Positions 53,606-62,990 are shown, counted from the stretch's first letter. The stretch: 64,000 bases of DNA from Oceanospirillaceae bacterium (GCA_013373085.1 JABXIM010000025.1:118858-182857), one strand, 5' to 3'. Numbers and translations: made by a program. Notes: generated by a model from the sequence alone, not told the origin.

Positions 53606-54169
53606 ATGGAACGTTTTTTTCGCTATAGCCTGACGATTCTGATCAGCCTGGTTGCGCTGTTTCAATTCGTGCAGGTGATCACCCGCTACGTCCTGGAGAT
53701 GCCGGTGATGGGCCTCGAGGAGATGGCGCTGATCCCGACCATCTGGCTCTACGTGCTCGGCAGCGTCAACGCCTCGCGCGAAGACACCCAGATCCGCGCC
53801 AACGTGCTGGAGATCTTCCTCAAGACCGACCGTAGCCGGGCGTTGCTGCAGGCGTTCTCGGATCTGATCAGCATCGTGATTTCGGTGTGGATGACCTGGT
53901 GGGCCTGGAAGTACTTCAGCTACGCGCTGCGGGTCTGGAAGGAAACCCCGACCCTGTACATTCCGACCTTCACCTATGAATCGGCGCTCTTTATCGGGCT
54001 GGTGCTGATGACGCTGTTCACCGCCTGGCACCTGCTGCGCAACCTCCGCTACCTGGCGGGCCTGCGCGCGACGCCGGACCACGTGGTCGACAGCGATTTC
54101 CCGGAAACCGCCGAAGTCCACGAATTCCAGCTGCTCGCCGAATCCCGGAAGGAGACCCACAATGGTTGA
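53606..54169 (+). CDS. TRAP transporter small permease (DctQ-like)
   Basis: A 187-residue four-helix protein with the DctQ pattern VQVITRYVLEMPVMGLEEMA and SREDTQIRANVLE. The start at 53606 is chosen because the reading frame upstream runs into the divergent promoter. It overlaps the large permease gene by eight bases. With the large permease and the receptor at 55639 it forms the second TRAP system of the window. Confidence 0.88.
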   Translation: MERFFRYSLTILISLVALFQFVQVITRYVLEMPVMGLEEMALIPTIWLYVLGSVNASREDTQIRANVLEIFLKTDRSRALLQAFSDLISIVISVWMTWWAWKYFSYALRVWKETPTLYIPTFTYESALFIGLVLMTLFTAWHLLRNLRYLAGLRATPDHVVDSDFPETAEVHEFQLLAESRKETHNG

Positions 54170-55460
54170 GATCGCACTCCTGGCCTTTGCCGTGCTGGTC
54201 ATCCTGCTGACCCTCGGCGTACCGCTGCCCTACTGCTTCGGCGCCGGCCTGATGGTAATGACGCTGATCGGCGAAGCCACCATGCGCGGCATGATGCTGT
54301 GGGGCTTCAGCCAGCTGACCAACCCGGTGCTGCTGGCGATCCCGCTGTTCGTCTTCGCCGGCACCATCATGAGCGTCAGCGGCATCGCCGCGAGCCTGTT
54401 GAAGTTCGTCAACGTCTTCATCGGCCGCATCCGCGGAGGCCTGGGCGTCGTCGCATCGGTCAGCTGCGCCATCATCGGCGCCATTTCCGGCAGCGGCCTG
54501 ACCGGCATCGCCGCCATCGGCCCGCTGTTGATCCCGGAAATGGAAAGCAAGGGTTACCCCCGTGCCTATGCCACCGCGCTGATCGCCAACTCGTCGATCC
54601 TCGGTCTGCTGATCCCGCCGAGCGTAACCATGATCGTCTACGGCTGGGTCACCGACACCTCGATCCTGGCCTGCTTCCTCGCGACCCTGGGTCCGGGCCT
54701 GCTGATCATGTTCAACTTCTCGGTCGTCAACATGATCGTCTCGCGCAAGTTTCCGCTGATCCTCGACGAGCCGCTACCGATCGACCGGCTGATGCGCGAG
54801 GCCGGCAAGCGCACCGTCAACGCCGTGCCGGCGCTGCTGATGCCGGTGATCATCCTCGGCGGCATCTACGGCGGCATCATGACGCCGACGGAAGCGGCAG
54901 CCGTGGCGGTGATCTATGCGCTGCCGGTGGGCTTCATGATCTACCGCGGCCTGAGCCTGAAAACCCTGCTCGAGTCCGGCAAGGAATCCGCCACCGCGGT
55001 CGGCGCCATCCTGATCATGATCCTGTTCAGCCTGATGCTGAGCCAGATCTATGTGATGGAGGATATTCCGCAGTCGCTGGTCGACTCGATCTTCGCCATC
55101 ACCGACAACAAGGTGGTGCTGCTGATCCTGGTCAACCTGTTCCTGTTCGCCATCGGCATGGTGGTCAATGACATCACCGCGATCATCCTGACCGCACCGC
55201 TGCTGCTGCCGCTGATGTCGGCGCTCGGGGTCACCCCGATCCAGTTCGCCGCCATCATGGGCGTCAACACCGCCATGGGCGGGGTGACACCGCCGTACGC
55301 CAGCATCCTCTACCTGGGTGCGCGCATCGGTAACGTCAAGTTCACCGAGGTGGTGAAGCCGGCGATGATGCTGATCCTGTTCGGCTACATCCCGGTGGTG
55401 ATTCTGGTGTCGGTCTGGCCCGACCTGTCCGAATTTATCCCGCAGATCTTTGGCTACTGA
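54162..55460 (+). CDS. TRAP transporter large permease (DctM-like)
   Basis: A 432-residue multi-helix permease. It has GVPLPYCFGAGLMVMTLIG, ILGLLIPPSVTMIVYGWVTD and MGVNTAMGGVTPPYASILYL, all DctM features. GGAG precedes the ATG within the small-permease gene. It should import the amine-like substrate oxidised by the downstream dehydrogenase. Confidence 0.92.
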   Translation: MVEIALLAFAVLVILLTLGVPLPYCFGAGLMVMTLIGEATMRGMMLWGFSQLTNPVLLAIPLFVFAGTIMSVSGIAASLLKFVNVFIGRIRGGLGVVASVSCAIIGAISGSGLTGIAAIGPLLIPEMESKGYPRAYATALIANSSILGLLIPPSVTMIVYGWVTDTSILACFLATLGPGLLIMFNFSVVNMIVSRKFPLILDEPLPIDRLMREAGKRTVNAVPALLMPVIILGGIYGGIMTPTEAAAVAVIYALPVGFMIYRGLSLKTLLESGKESATAVGAILIMILFSLMLSQIYVMEDIPQSLVDSIFAITDNKVVLLILVNLFLFAIGMVVNDITAIILTAPLLLPLMSALGVTPIQFAAIMGVNTAMGGVTPPYASILYLGARIGNVKFTEVVKPAMMLILFGYIPVVILVSVWPDLSEFIPQIFGY

Positions 55461-55473
55461 TGCTTTTTACAGC

Positions 55474-55503
55474 GATTAAACAGGCTTCCCTGCCTGCTTA
55501 ATC
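55474..55503. repeat. TCCCT-loop stem-loop
   Basis: GATTAAACAGGC pairs with GCCTGCTTAATC (11 of 12) around the loop TTCCCT. It lies between the large permease and the receptor gene, where it may stabilise the upstream message so that the receptor is expressed separately. Confidence 0.7.
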
Positions 55504-55638
55504 GTCGCCCGTGAAAATCGGGCAGAATTTTGCGAAATCCTTTGATTTTCAAGGGCTCGCATCGGCCTTCGGCCAATGTTAATGCCTCCATGCATTAAAT
55601 GAATACAGTGTTCTAAGTTGACACCCCAGGAGAAAACA

Positions 55639-56637
55639 ATGAAAAAGTCCCTGTTCAAGCCGCTGGCGCTGGCCGCCGCCCTGTCCGCTACGCTGTCGGT
55701 CGCCGTCGAAGCGGCCACGCTGAAGCTGTCCCATGTGCGTCCGCAGGACACCGCCATCGACGTCGATGCCAAGCGTTTCGCCGAAGACGTGGCCGCCGCC
55801 ACCGACGGCGAGGTGAAGATCCGCATCTACCCGGCCAGCGCGCTGGGCGACTATACCGTGGTGCAGGAGCGCGTCGGCCTCGGCGCCATCGACATGGCGG
55901 TGCAGCCGCCCGCCTCCGGCGCCGACAAGCGCTTCCAGGTGGTCTACATGCCCTACCTGGTGAAGAACTGGAACGACGCCGAGCACGTCTTCGCCAAGGG
56001 CTCGCCGATGCGCCAGACCGTCTCCGAGCTGTACGGCGATCAGGGCATCCGCGTGCTGGCGGCCTGGCCGGTCTACTTCGGCGGCATCGCGCTGAACAAG
56101 GAAGTGCCGGACGCCGCCAACCCGAAAGCGGACAAGGGCGCCAAGCTGCGCGTGCCGCCGATCAAGACCTTCCAGCTGACCGCCGACAATATCGGCTTCA
56201 TCGGCTCGCCGCTGCCCTTCTCCGAGGCCTTCACCGCGGTGCAGACCGGCGTCGTCGACGGCGTCATGGGCTCCGGCGCCGAGGGGTACTACGCGTCTTT
56301 CCGCGACGTCACCCGGTACTACCTGCCGATCAACACCCATTTCGAGATGTGGTATCTGCTGATCAATGACGAGATCTACCACGAACTCGACGACGAGCAG
56401 CAGGCCGCACTCGATGCCGCCGCCGGGCGCTTCGAGTCGGCGCGCTGGTCTACCGCCCGCGAAGACCAGGCCCGCAACGAGAAGCTGCTGAGCGACGCCG
56501 GCGCCACCCTGATCCCGGTGAGCGACGCCCAGATCGACGAAACCGCGGCCATCGTGCGCGACAAGGTCTGGCCGGAAATCATCGACGATATCGGCGCCGA
56601 CTGGGCCAACAAGGTCCTCGAAGCGGCGCTGAAGTAA
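55639..56637 (+). CDS. TRAP transporter substrate-binding protein (DctP-like)
   Basis: A 332-residue receptor with a Sec signal peptide (MKKSLFKPLALAAALSATLS, cleavage near VEA). The mature part begins TLKLSHVRPQDTAIDVDAK and has the DctP signature region LRVPPIKTFQLTADNIGF. CCAGGAG precedes the ATG. It is separated from the permeases by a 178-base spacer with hairpins, as often seen for receptors made in excess. The downstream dehydrogenase suggests an amino or imino acid ligand. Confidence 0.9.
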   Translation: MKKSLFKPLALAAALSATLSVAVEAATLKLSHVRPQDTAIDVDAKRFAEDVAAATDGEVKIRIYPASALGDYTVVQERVGLGAIDMAVQPPASGADKRFQVVYMPYLVKNWNDAEHVFAKGSPMRQTVSELYGDQGIRVLAAWPVYFGGIALNKEVPDAANPKADKGAKLRVPPIKTFQLTADNIGFIGSPLPFSEAFTAVQTGVVDGVMGSGAEGYYASFRDVTRYYLPINTHFEMWYLLINDEIYHELDDEQQAALDAAAGRFESARWSTAREDQARNEKLLSDAGATLIPVSDAQIDETAAIVRDKVWPEIIDDIGADWANKVLEAALK

Positions 56638-56744
56638 GCGACCGTTCCACCGGTCGCTGCAATGGAGCCTGGGAACGGTCTCCAGGCTACACCTGCCCGT
56701 TACGCCGTACCGGGCTCTTCGAACAACTCTTTGAAGGTATACGC

Positions 56745-57869
56745 ATGACGCAGGCAATCTCCAGGGCTGCCCGCACGGCCGATCTGTGCCTGATCGGCGG
56801 TGGCCTCGTCGGCCTCGCCGTCGGCATCGGCCTGCAGCGCAACGGGCTCAACGTCGCCATCCTCGACGAGGGCGACGTCGCGCTGCGCGCCTCGCGCGGC
56901 AATTTCGGCCTGGTCTGGGTACAGGGCAAGGGCGATACCCTGCCGGAATACGCCCGGGTCACCCGGCTCTCGGCGCGACTCTGGCCGGCGCTGGCCGCCC
57001 GGCTGCGCGAGCGCACCGGCATCGACATCGAACTGCAGCAGAACGGCGGCCTCTATCTGTCGCTGACCGAGCAGGAAGTGGCCGACCGCGAAGCGATGCT
57101 GATCCGGATGCGCGCGGCCGCCGGCGGCGACTACCCGTTCCGCCGCCTGGACCTGAAACAGGTGCGCGAATTCATTCCGGAAGCAGGTCCCGAGGTGGCC
57201 GGCGCCACCTGGTGCCCCGAAGACGGCCACCTCAATCCGCTCAAGCTGCTGCGGGCGTTGACCGAGGCCTTCCTCAAGGCCGGCGGCCGCATCGCCAACA
57301 GCGGCCGGGCCAGCGCCATCAGCCCGCTGAATCCGGGGTTTCGCATCTCGACACCCGCGGGTGACTGGTACTGCGACAAGGTGGTGCTCAGCGCCGGCCT
57401 CGGCAACCGGGAGCTGGCGCCCCAGGTGGGCCTAGATGCGCCGGTGAGCCCCAATCGCGGGCAGGTGCTGATCGCCGAACGGGTGCGTCCCTTCCTGCAC
57501 TACCCCACCGGTCATGTCCGTCAGACCGACGAGGGCACGCTGCAGATCGGCGATTCGAAGGAGGATGTCGGCTTCGACAGCGGCACCACTACCGATGTCA
57601 TGGCGCAGATCGCCCGGCGCGCGACCAGGATGTTCCCGCTGCTGCGCGAGGTGCGCATGGTGCGCGCCTGGGGCGCGCTGCGGGTGATGACACCGGATGG
57701 CTACCCACTGTACGAGGCCTCGGACTCGCATCCCGGCGCCTACCTCGTCACCTGCCACAGCGGCGTGACGCTGGGTGCACTTCACGAAGGGCCGATCGCC
57801 GACTGGATCGCCCGAGACCGAACCGATTTGCCCCTGGAGGTTTTCCATGCCAAACGCTTCTCGCTTTGA
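56745..57869 (+). CDS. FAD-dependent amine/D-amino acid dehydrogenase, beta-type subunit (DadA/HcnC-like)
   Basis: A 374-residue DAO-family flavoprotein. The dinucleotide loop is LCLIGGGLVGLAVGIGLQRN. The C-terminus contains RAWGALRVMTPDGYPLYE and HSGVTLGALHEGPIADW. Together with the next two genes it makes a three-subunit set (DAO-like flavoprotein, small [2Fe-2S] protein, large flavoprotein) as in opine oxidases, D-hydroxyproline dehydrogenase and hydrogen cyanide synthase. The likely reaction is oxidation of a secondary or primary amine to an imine. Confidence 0.88.
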   Translation: MTQAISRAARTADLCLIGGGLVGLAVGIGLQRNGLNVAILDEGDVALRASRGNFGLVWVQGKGDTLPEYARVTRLSARLWPALAARLRERTGIDIELQQNGGLYLSLTEQEVADREAMLIRMRAAAGGDYPFRRLDLKQVREFIPEAGPEVAGATWCPEDGHLNPLKLLRALTEAFLKAGGRIANSGRASAISPLNPGFRISTPAGDWYCDKVVLSAGLGNRELAPQVGLDAPVSPNRGQVLIAERVRPFLHYPTGHVRQTDEGTLQIGDSKEDVGFDSGTTTDVMAQIARRATRMFPLLREVRMVRAWGALRVMTPDGYPLYEASDSHPGAYLVTCHSGVTLGALHEGPIADWIARDRTDLPLEVFHAKRFSL

Positions 57870-58182
57870 ACGTCTGGCCGCCCGCGACGACCGCTGGATC
57901 ACCGTCAGCGTCGAGGGCGAACCGGTGAAAGTGCGGGCCGGCGACAATGCCGCCACCGCCGTGCTCGCCGCCGGCCTGCGCCCGTCCCGCACCACCGCGG
58001 TCAGCGGCGCGGGCCGCGCCCCCTACTGCATGATGGGCGTCTGTTTCGAGTGCCTGCTCGAGATCGACGGTGTCGAAAACGTCCAGGGCTGCATGACCCC
58101 GGTGCGCCCCGGCATGGAGATCCGCCGCCAGCAGGGCGCGCGTCACTGCGAAAACAACGATCGGGAGGAGATGTCCGCATGA
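57847..58182 (+). CDS. (2Fe-2S) small subunit of amine dehydrogenase (HcnA-like)
   Basis: A 111-residue ferredoxin-like protein. The cluster cysteines are in APYCMMGVCFECLLEIDG and VQGCMTPV. The start at 57847 has GGAGG seven bases upstream and overlaps the previous gene by 23 bases. It should move electrons between the two flavoprotein subunits. Its end overlaps the next start codon. Confidence 0.9.
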   Translation: MPNASRFERLAARDDRWITVSVEGEPVKVRAGDNAATAVLAAGLRPSRTTAVSGAGRAPYCMMGVCFECLLEIDGVENVQGCMTPVRPGMEIRRQQGARHCENNDREEMSA

Positions 58183-59570
58183 ACGTCATCGACTACGACC
58201 TGGCGATCGTCGGCGCCGGTCCCGCCGGACTTGCCGCCGCCGCCACCGCCGCCGACGCGGGCCTGAAGGTCGCGCTGCTGGACGAGCAGAACACCCCCGG
58301 CGGCCAGATCTACCGCTCGATTCGCCAGCCTGCGCCGGCCGACGAACGCATTCTCGGCCCCGACTACTATCACGGCCGCAGCCTGCTCGGTGCGCTGGAG
58401 CAGCCCGGCGTCGACTACCGGCCGGGCAGCACCGTCTGGGCAGTGGACGAGGATCTGAGCCTGTGCCTGTCGCAGGACGGACAGAGCCGGCGTGTGCGCG
58501 CCCGGCGCCTGCTGATCGCCACCGGTGCCCAGGAAAGACCCGTGCCTTTCCCGGGCTGGACGCTGCCGGGCGTGATGACCTGCGGCGCCGCCCAGATTCT
58601 GCTCAAGAGCAGCGCGCTGGCGCCGGCGCAGCCGCTGGTGCTCGCCGGCAGCGGGCCGCTGCTGCTGCTGATCGCGGCGCAACTGCACCGCGCCGGTGTC
58701 CGCATCGAGGCGATCCTCGATACCACCCCGCGCCAGCACTACGCCACGGCGCTGAAACACCTGCCCGGCGCGCTGCGCAACCTGCCGCTGCTGACCAAGG
58801 GGCTGGGGCTGCTGCGCGAGTTGAAACGGGCCGGCATCCGTCGCCTGACAAACGTCTCCGCGCTCGAAGCGGTCGCCACCAGCGACGGCAACCTGAACGC
58901 CGTACGCTTCAACCGCGGCAAAGAGCGCCGGGAACTGCCCTGCACCACGCTGCTGGTGCACCAGGGCGTGGTGCCGAACGTTCAGCTGACCCGCGCCCTG
59001 GGCCTGGCCCACGACCGGGACGAGCTGCAGCAGTGCTGGCGCCCGGCGATCGACGCCTGGGGCGAATCCAGCCGCGCGGGCATCTTCGTCGCCGGCGACT
59101 CGGCCGGCATCGCAGGCGCGCTGGCGGCGGAGGCCTTCGGCCGCCTGGTCGCGCTGCAGGCCGCGCACCAGCTCGGTCACCTCAGCGCCGCGGAACGCGA
59201 TACCCGGGCCCGCCAGGCGCAGACGGAGCTGGGTCGCCAGCGTGCGATCCGGCCATTCCTCGATGCGCTCTATCGCCCGGCACAGGCGTTCCTGACGCCG
59301 CCGGACGAGACCATCGTCTGTCGCTGCGAAGAGGTCACCGCCGGCGAACTGCGCCGGATGGTCGACGACGGCTGCCGCGGCCCGAACCAGACCAAGGCCT
59401 TCTGCCGCGCCGGCATGGGGCCCTGCCAGGGACGTCTCTGCGGTCTGACCGTGTCCCAGGTGATCGCCGACCAACGTGGCGTGCCGGTCGACGAGGTCGG
59501 CTACTACCAGGTGCGGATGCCAATCAAGCCGCTGACACTCGGCGAGCTGGCCGATACCTGCGACGCTTGA
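58179..59570 (+). CDS. FAD/NAD(P)-binding amine dehydrogenase large subunit (HcnB/OoxA-like)
   Basis: A 463-residue pyridine-nucleotide-disulfide-type flavoprotein. It has an N-terminal FAD loop (DLAIVGAGPAGLAAAATAAD), the block LLIATGAQERPVPFPGWTLP, and a C-terminal BFD-like [2Fe-2S] domain with CRCEEVTAGELRRMV and FCRAGMGPCQGRLCG. The ATG overlaps the stop of the small subunit. It completes the heterotrimer and probably hands electrons to the quinone pool or a nicotinamide cofactor. Confidence 0.9.
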   Translation: MNVIDYDLAIVGAGPAGLAAAATAADAGLKVALLDEQNTPGGQIYRSIRQPAPADERILGPDYYHGRSLLGALEQPGVDYRPGSTVWAVDEDLSLCLSQDGQSRRVRARRLLIATGAQERPVPFPGWTLPGVMTCGAAQILLKSSALAPAQPLVLAGSGPLLLLIAAQLHRAGVRIEAILDTTPRQHYATALKHLPGALRNLPLLTKGLGLLRELKRAGIRRLTNVSALEAVATSDGNLNAVRFNRGKERRELPCTTLLVHQGVVPNVQLTRALGLAHDRDELQQCWRPAIDAWGESSRAGIFVAGDSAGIAGALAAEAFGRLVALQAAHQLGHLSAAERDTRARQAQTELGRQRAIRPFLDALYRPAQAFLTPPDETIVCRCEEVTAGELRRMVDDGCRGPNQTKAFCRAGMGPCQGRLCGLTVSQVIADQRGVPVDEVGYYQVRMPIKPLTLGELADTCDA

Positions 59571-59656
59571 CCCGCGCAGGGGTACCGCTATGCGGCCGGT
59601 GCCCCCGGCTCCTCGTACAAGCTGCGCCTCGCAGCGAACAGGTTTGGCACCGTGGC

Positions 59657-59681
59657 TATTCGCAACGAGGGCGTTGCTCCT
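59657..59681. repeat. REP-like element, copy 2
   Basis: TATTCGCAACGAGGGCGTTGCTCCT is nearly identical to 50663-50688 and again lies just after a catabolic operon end. Confidence 0.7.
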
Positions 59682-59766
59682 ACGGGCGAATGATGTCCGG
59701 CGCGTACCTGTCTGCTCGAAGCGCGCCGGATGTGCCCCTGTATCACCTTCTTAATCTGGAGAACCC

Positions 59767-60114
59767 ATGACCATCGAACGAATCGAAACCGGCGCGCGCA
59801 TGAGCCGCGCCGTGGTGCACAACGGCACCGTCTACTTCTGCGGCCAGGTCGCCGAGGACCGCAGCGCCGATATCACCGGCCAGACCGAAACCATGCTGGC
59901 CAAGGTCGACAAACTGCTCGAGTCGGTCGGCAGCAGTCGAGAGCGGATTCTCTCGGCCACCGTCTATATCCGCGACATGAAGGACTTCGCCGCGATGAAC
60001 GCCGTCTGGGACGCCTGGGTCCCCGAGGGCCGGGCACCGGCCCGCGCCTGCGTCGAGGCGCGCATGGCCAGCCCCGAGCTGCTGGTCGAGGTCTCGGTGA
60101 TCGCCGCTACCTGA
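59767..60114 (+). CDS. RidA family protein (imine deaminase)
   Basis: A 115-residue RidA/YjgF-type protein. It has the family blocks [29 protein letters not shown] and the substrate-site arginine in [20 protein letters not shown]. RidA proteins hydrolyse reactive imines and enamines to keto acids and ammonia. Its place after the amine dehydrogenase genes fits removal of the imine that enzyme makes. A REP-like element separates it by about 85 bases. Confidence 0.92.
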   Translation: MTIERIETGARMSRAVVHNGTVYFCGQVAEDRSADITGQTETMLAKVDKLLESVGSSRERILSATVYIRDMKDFAAMNAVWDAWVPEGRAPARACVEARMASPELLVEVSVIAAT

Positions 60115-60188
60115 GGTCAGTCTCGCTAACGCTGCCCGGGTGCCCCACTGCAACGGCATGGGGCGAATGCCCCCGCTCACTGGCCAGG

Positions 60189-60350
60189 ATGCGCGACATC
60201 AGGGCCGAGGGCGACTGGGAGACCGTCTACACCGAAATGGTCGAGCCCCATCAGAGCAGCGACGTCGCGCCCTATCACGAGGGCCGGCTCAGCCGTTTTG
60301 CGTCTTTCATCGCAGCGATGCGTTCGGTCCCTGCTGGCGTAAGTGCCTGA
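60189..60350 (+). CDS. small ORF or gene remnant (53 aa)
   Basis: The frame MRDIRAEGDWETVYTEMVEP and onward to RLSRFASFIAAMR has strongly GC-biased third positions like its neighbours and looks like genuine coding sequence. It has no good ribosome site and no family I recognise. The frame stays open upstream without homology. It may be the end of a lost gene or a short real protein. Confidence 0.35.
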   Translation: MRDIRAEGDWETVYTEMVEPHQSSDVAPYHEGRLSRFASFIAAMRSVPAGVSA

Positions 60351-60480
60351 ACTGGTCCAGTATCAAGGCATTCGGATGACTGGATATGTGCTCTAAGAGA
60401 AGGTGGTCGACGAGGATCCGGGGATGGGTATCGGGCTCCTCATCGTCAGCCGCAAAACGGTCTGCTCCCCGGAGGTTCCC

Positions 60481-61296
60481 ATGTGCCGATGGCTCGCCTA
60501 TTCCGGACCGCCGCTTCTCCTCGGCGACCTCCTCACCCGGCCGGACCACTCGCTGATCGACCAGTCGAGGAACGCCAGGGAGAACGCCGAGACCATGAAC
60601 GGCGACGGGTTCGGCATCGGCTGGTACGGCGACGACGCCACGGCTGCGGTGTATCGTGACATCCAGCCGGCGTGGAACGACGCCAACCTGCGCAACCTGG
60701 CCGACCACGTGAAAGCGCCCATGTTCCTCGCCCACGTGCGGGCCGCCACCGGCACCCCGGTCCAGCAGACCAATTGCCATCCCTTCCAGCACGGCAGGTG
60801 GCTGTTCCAGCACAACGGGTCCATCCCGGATTTCCACCGCGTCAAGCGCGAGCTGCAGTTCGACGTCGCCCCCGACCTGTTCCCCGACATTCTGGGCTCC
60901 ACCGACTCCGAGTCCCTGTTTTTCCTGGCGCTCACCTTTGGCCTGGAGGACGATCCGCCCACTGCGCTGGCGCGGACGATCGGCCGGGTCGAGCGCGCGC
61001 GCGCCGACGCCGGGATTGAACGCCCGATCTTCTTCAGCGCCTGCGTCGCCAACGGCGATCGGCTGTGGGCGGTGCGCTATTCGAGCCATGGCCAGTCCCG
61101 AACGCTGTACCACAGCACCCACATCAACGCCCTGCGTGAGGTCAACGGCGCCTATGAGGCGCTGCCGGAAGGGTCGACCATCCTGGTCTCCGAGCCGCTC
61201 GACGAATTCACTGACCACTGGCAGCGCGTCGACGAGTCGACCCTGCTCACGGTCGGCCATGGCGGCGTGACGACGGCACCGTTCGCTCCGGCATGA
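60481..61296 (+). CDS. class II glutamine amidotransferase (YafJ-like)
   Basis: A 271-residue Ntn-type amidotransferase. The catalytic cysteine follows the initiator Met (MCRWLAYSG); NGDGFGIGWYG, FLAHVRAATGTP and NCHPFQHGRWLFQHNGSI are the glutamine-site blocks. CGGAGG lies before the ATG. It should release ammonia from glutamine or act on a gamma-glutamyl compound; the synthetase partner is not evident. The next gene, a TPP enzyme, starts 32 bases after its stop. Confidence 0.9.
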   Translation: MCRWLAYSGPPLLLGDLLTRPDHSLIDQSRNARENAETMNGDGFGIGWYGDDATAAVYRDIQPAWNDANLRNLADHVKAPMFLAHVRAATGTPVQQTNCHPFQHGRWLFQHNGSIPDFHRVKRELQFDVAPDLFPDILGSTDSESLFFLALTFGLEDDPPTALARTIGRVERARADAGIERPIFFSACVANGDRLWAVRYSSHGQSRTLYHSTHINALREVNGAYEALPEGSTILVSEPLDEFTDHWQRVDESTLLTVGHGGVTTAPFAPA

Positions 61297-61328
61297 GCGG
61301 GCGATGTCAACTTCGAAAGGAGTTGGAA

Positions 61329-62990
61329 ATGGGACAGAACACCAAAACCGTTGCCGAACTCGTGGTGGCCTGCCTCGAGGCCGAAGGCGTCACCTGTATA
61401 TTCGGCATCCCCGGCGAGGAGAACATCCGCCTCGTCGACGCGACTTCAGGCTCGAAGGTGCGCTTCATCCTGGTCCGGCACGAGCAGGCCGGTGCCTTCA
61501 TGGCCGATATCTACGGCCGCCTGACCGGCAAGGCTGGCGTCTGCACGGCAACACTCGGGCCTGGGGCGATCAACCTCCTGCTGGGCGTGGCCGATGCAAA
61601 CACGGATTCGACGCCGCTGGTGGCGATCTCGGCACAGGTCGGTCTGAACCGGATCTACAAGGAATCGCACCAGATCGTCGATCTCGAGTCGATGTTCAAA
61701 CCGGTGACCAAATGGGCCGCGACCATGCTCACTCCGGCCGCGGCGCCGGAGATGATGCGCAAGGCCTTCGATACGGCGCAGGCCGAACGCCCCGGCGCGG
61801 TCTATATCGCAATACCGCAGGACGTGGAAGGGGCCGAAGCGCCAGCCGATGCCGCGCCGCTGACTTCGCGTCCGAAACATGCCGCAGGTCCGGACCCGGA
61901 CCAGATTGCCGCGGCGGTCAAACTGCTGCGCGGGGCCCGAAAACCGGTCATCCTGGTGGGCCATGGCGCAGCGCGGGCCGGGGTGTCGGCGAAGCTGGTC
62001 GAACTGGTCGATCTGCTGGGCATTCCTGCCGCGACGACGTTCATGGGCAAGGGCGCCATTTCCGACCGCAATCCGAATGCGCTCGGCGTCGTCGGCTTCA
62101 TGCGGCACGACTATGAGAACTTCGCCTTCGACAGTGCCGACCTGATCCTATCGATCGGTTATGAGCTGCAGGAATTCGCCCCCGTGCGCATCAATCCGCA
62201 CAAGGACAAGAAGATCATCCACATCCACCGCTTCGCCGAGGATACCGATGCCTGCTATCCGATCTCGGTCAGCGTCGAGGCCGATATCGGTCTGTCGATC
62301 GAGGCCCTGATTGCCGAGTTCAGACGCACGCCGCTGAAGGCCAGCCACACGGACGCGCCGATCCGCAAGCTGCGTGACGCAGAGCTGTCGTCGCATGAGA
62401 CGGACGCCAGCTTTCCGCTCAAGCCGCAGCGCCTGGTCTGTGATATCCGCAAGGCGCTGGGCGACGAGGACATCGTTCTGGTCGACACCGGTGCCATCAA
62501 GATGTGGATGGCGCGGCTCTACCCGACCTATGCGCCGCTCAGCTGCCTCATATCGAACGGCCTTTCGACCATGGCCTTTTCGCTGCCTGGCGCGATCGGG
62601 GCCAAACTCGCGAAGCCCGGGCGCAAGGTGCTGGCGGCGATGGGCGACAGCAGCTTCATGATGAACTCTCAGGAAATCGAGACCGCCGTGCGCGAGAACA
62701 TCCCGCTCAAGGTGCTGATTTGGCAAGACAATGCCCTGGGCCTGATCAAGTGGAAGATGGATCTTGAACTGGGTCATCACAGCCAAGTCGATTTCGGCAA
62801 CCCGGATTTCGTGAAATATGCCGAAAGCTTTGGTGCCAGGGGTTACCGGATCCGTGCGGCCGACGAGCTGCTGCCGACGCTGCAAAAGGCGCTGGCCGAA
62901 GCGGGTGTTTCGGTCATCTGCTGCCCGGTGGATTATTCGGAAAACATCAAGCTGACCGACAAGCTTGGTGAGCTGACCGATCCGCTATGA
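61329..62990 (+). CDS. acetolactate synthase-like TPP-dependent enzyme
   Basis: A 553-residue thiamine-diphosphate enzyme of the acetolactate synthase/benzoylformate decarboxylase superfamily. The catalytic Glu52 is in RHEQAGAFMADIYGR. The TPP-Mg motif begins GDSSFMMNSQEIETAV and ends IWQDNALGLIKW. AAAGGAG precedes the ATG. Relatives are annotated as catabolic acetolactate synthase large subunit, but there is no regulatory small subunit here. Acetolactate formation from pyruvate is possible, as is another 2-keto acid decarboxylation. Confidence 0.85.
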   Translation: MGQNTKTVAELVVACLEAEGVTCIFGIPGEENIRLVDATSGSKVRFILVRHEQAGAFMADIYGRLTGKAGVCTATLGPGAINLLLGVADANTDSTPLVAISAQVGLNRIYKESHQIVDLESMFKPVTKWAATMLTPAAAPEMMRKAFDTAQAERPGAVYIAIPQDVEGAEAPADAAPLTSRPKHAAGPDPDQIAAAVKLLRGARKPVILVGHGAARAGVSAKLVELVDLLGIPAATTFMGKGAISDRNPNALGVVGFMRHDYENFAFDSADLILSIGYELQEFAPVRINPHKDKKIIHIHRFAEDTDACYPISVSVEADIGLSIEALIAEFRRTPLKASHTDAPIRKLRDAELSSHETDASFPLKPQRLVCDIRKALGDEDIVLVDTGAIKMWMARLYPTYAPLSCLISNGLSTMAFSLPGAIGAKLAKPGRKVLAAMGDSSFMMNSQEIETAVRENIPLKVLIWQDNALGLIKWKMDLELGHHSQVDFGNPDFVKYAESFGARGYRIRAADELLPTLQKALAEAGVSVICCPVDYSENIKLTDKLGELTDPL

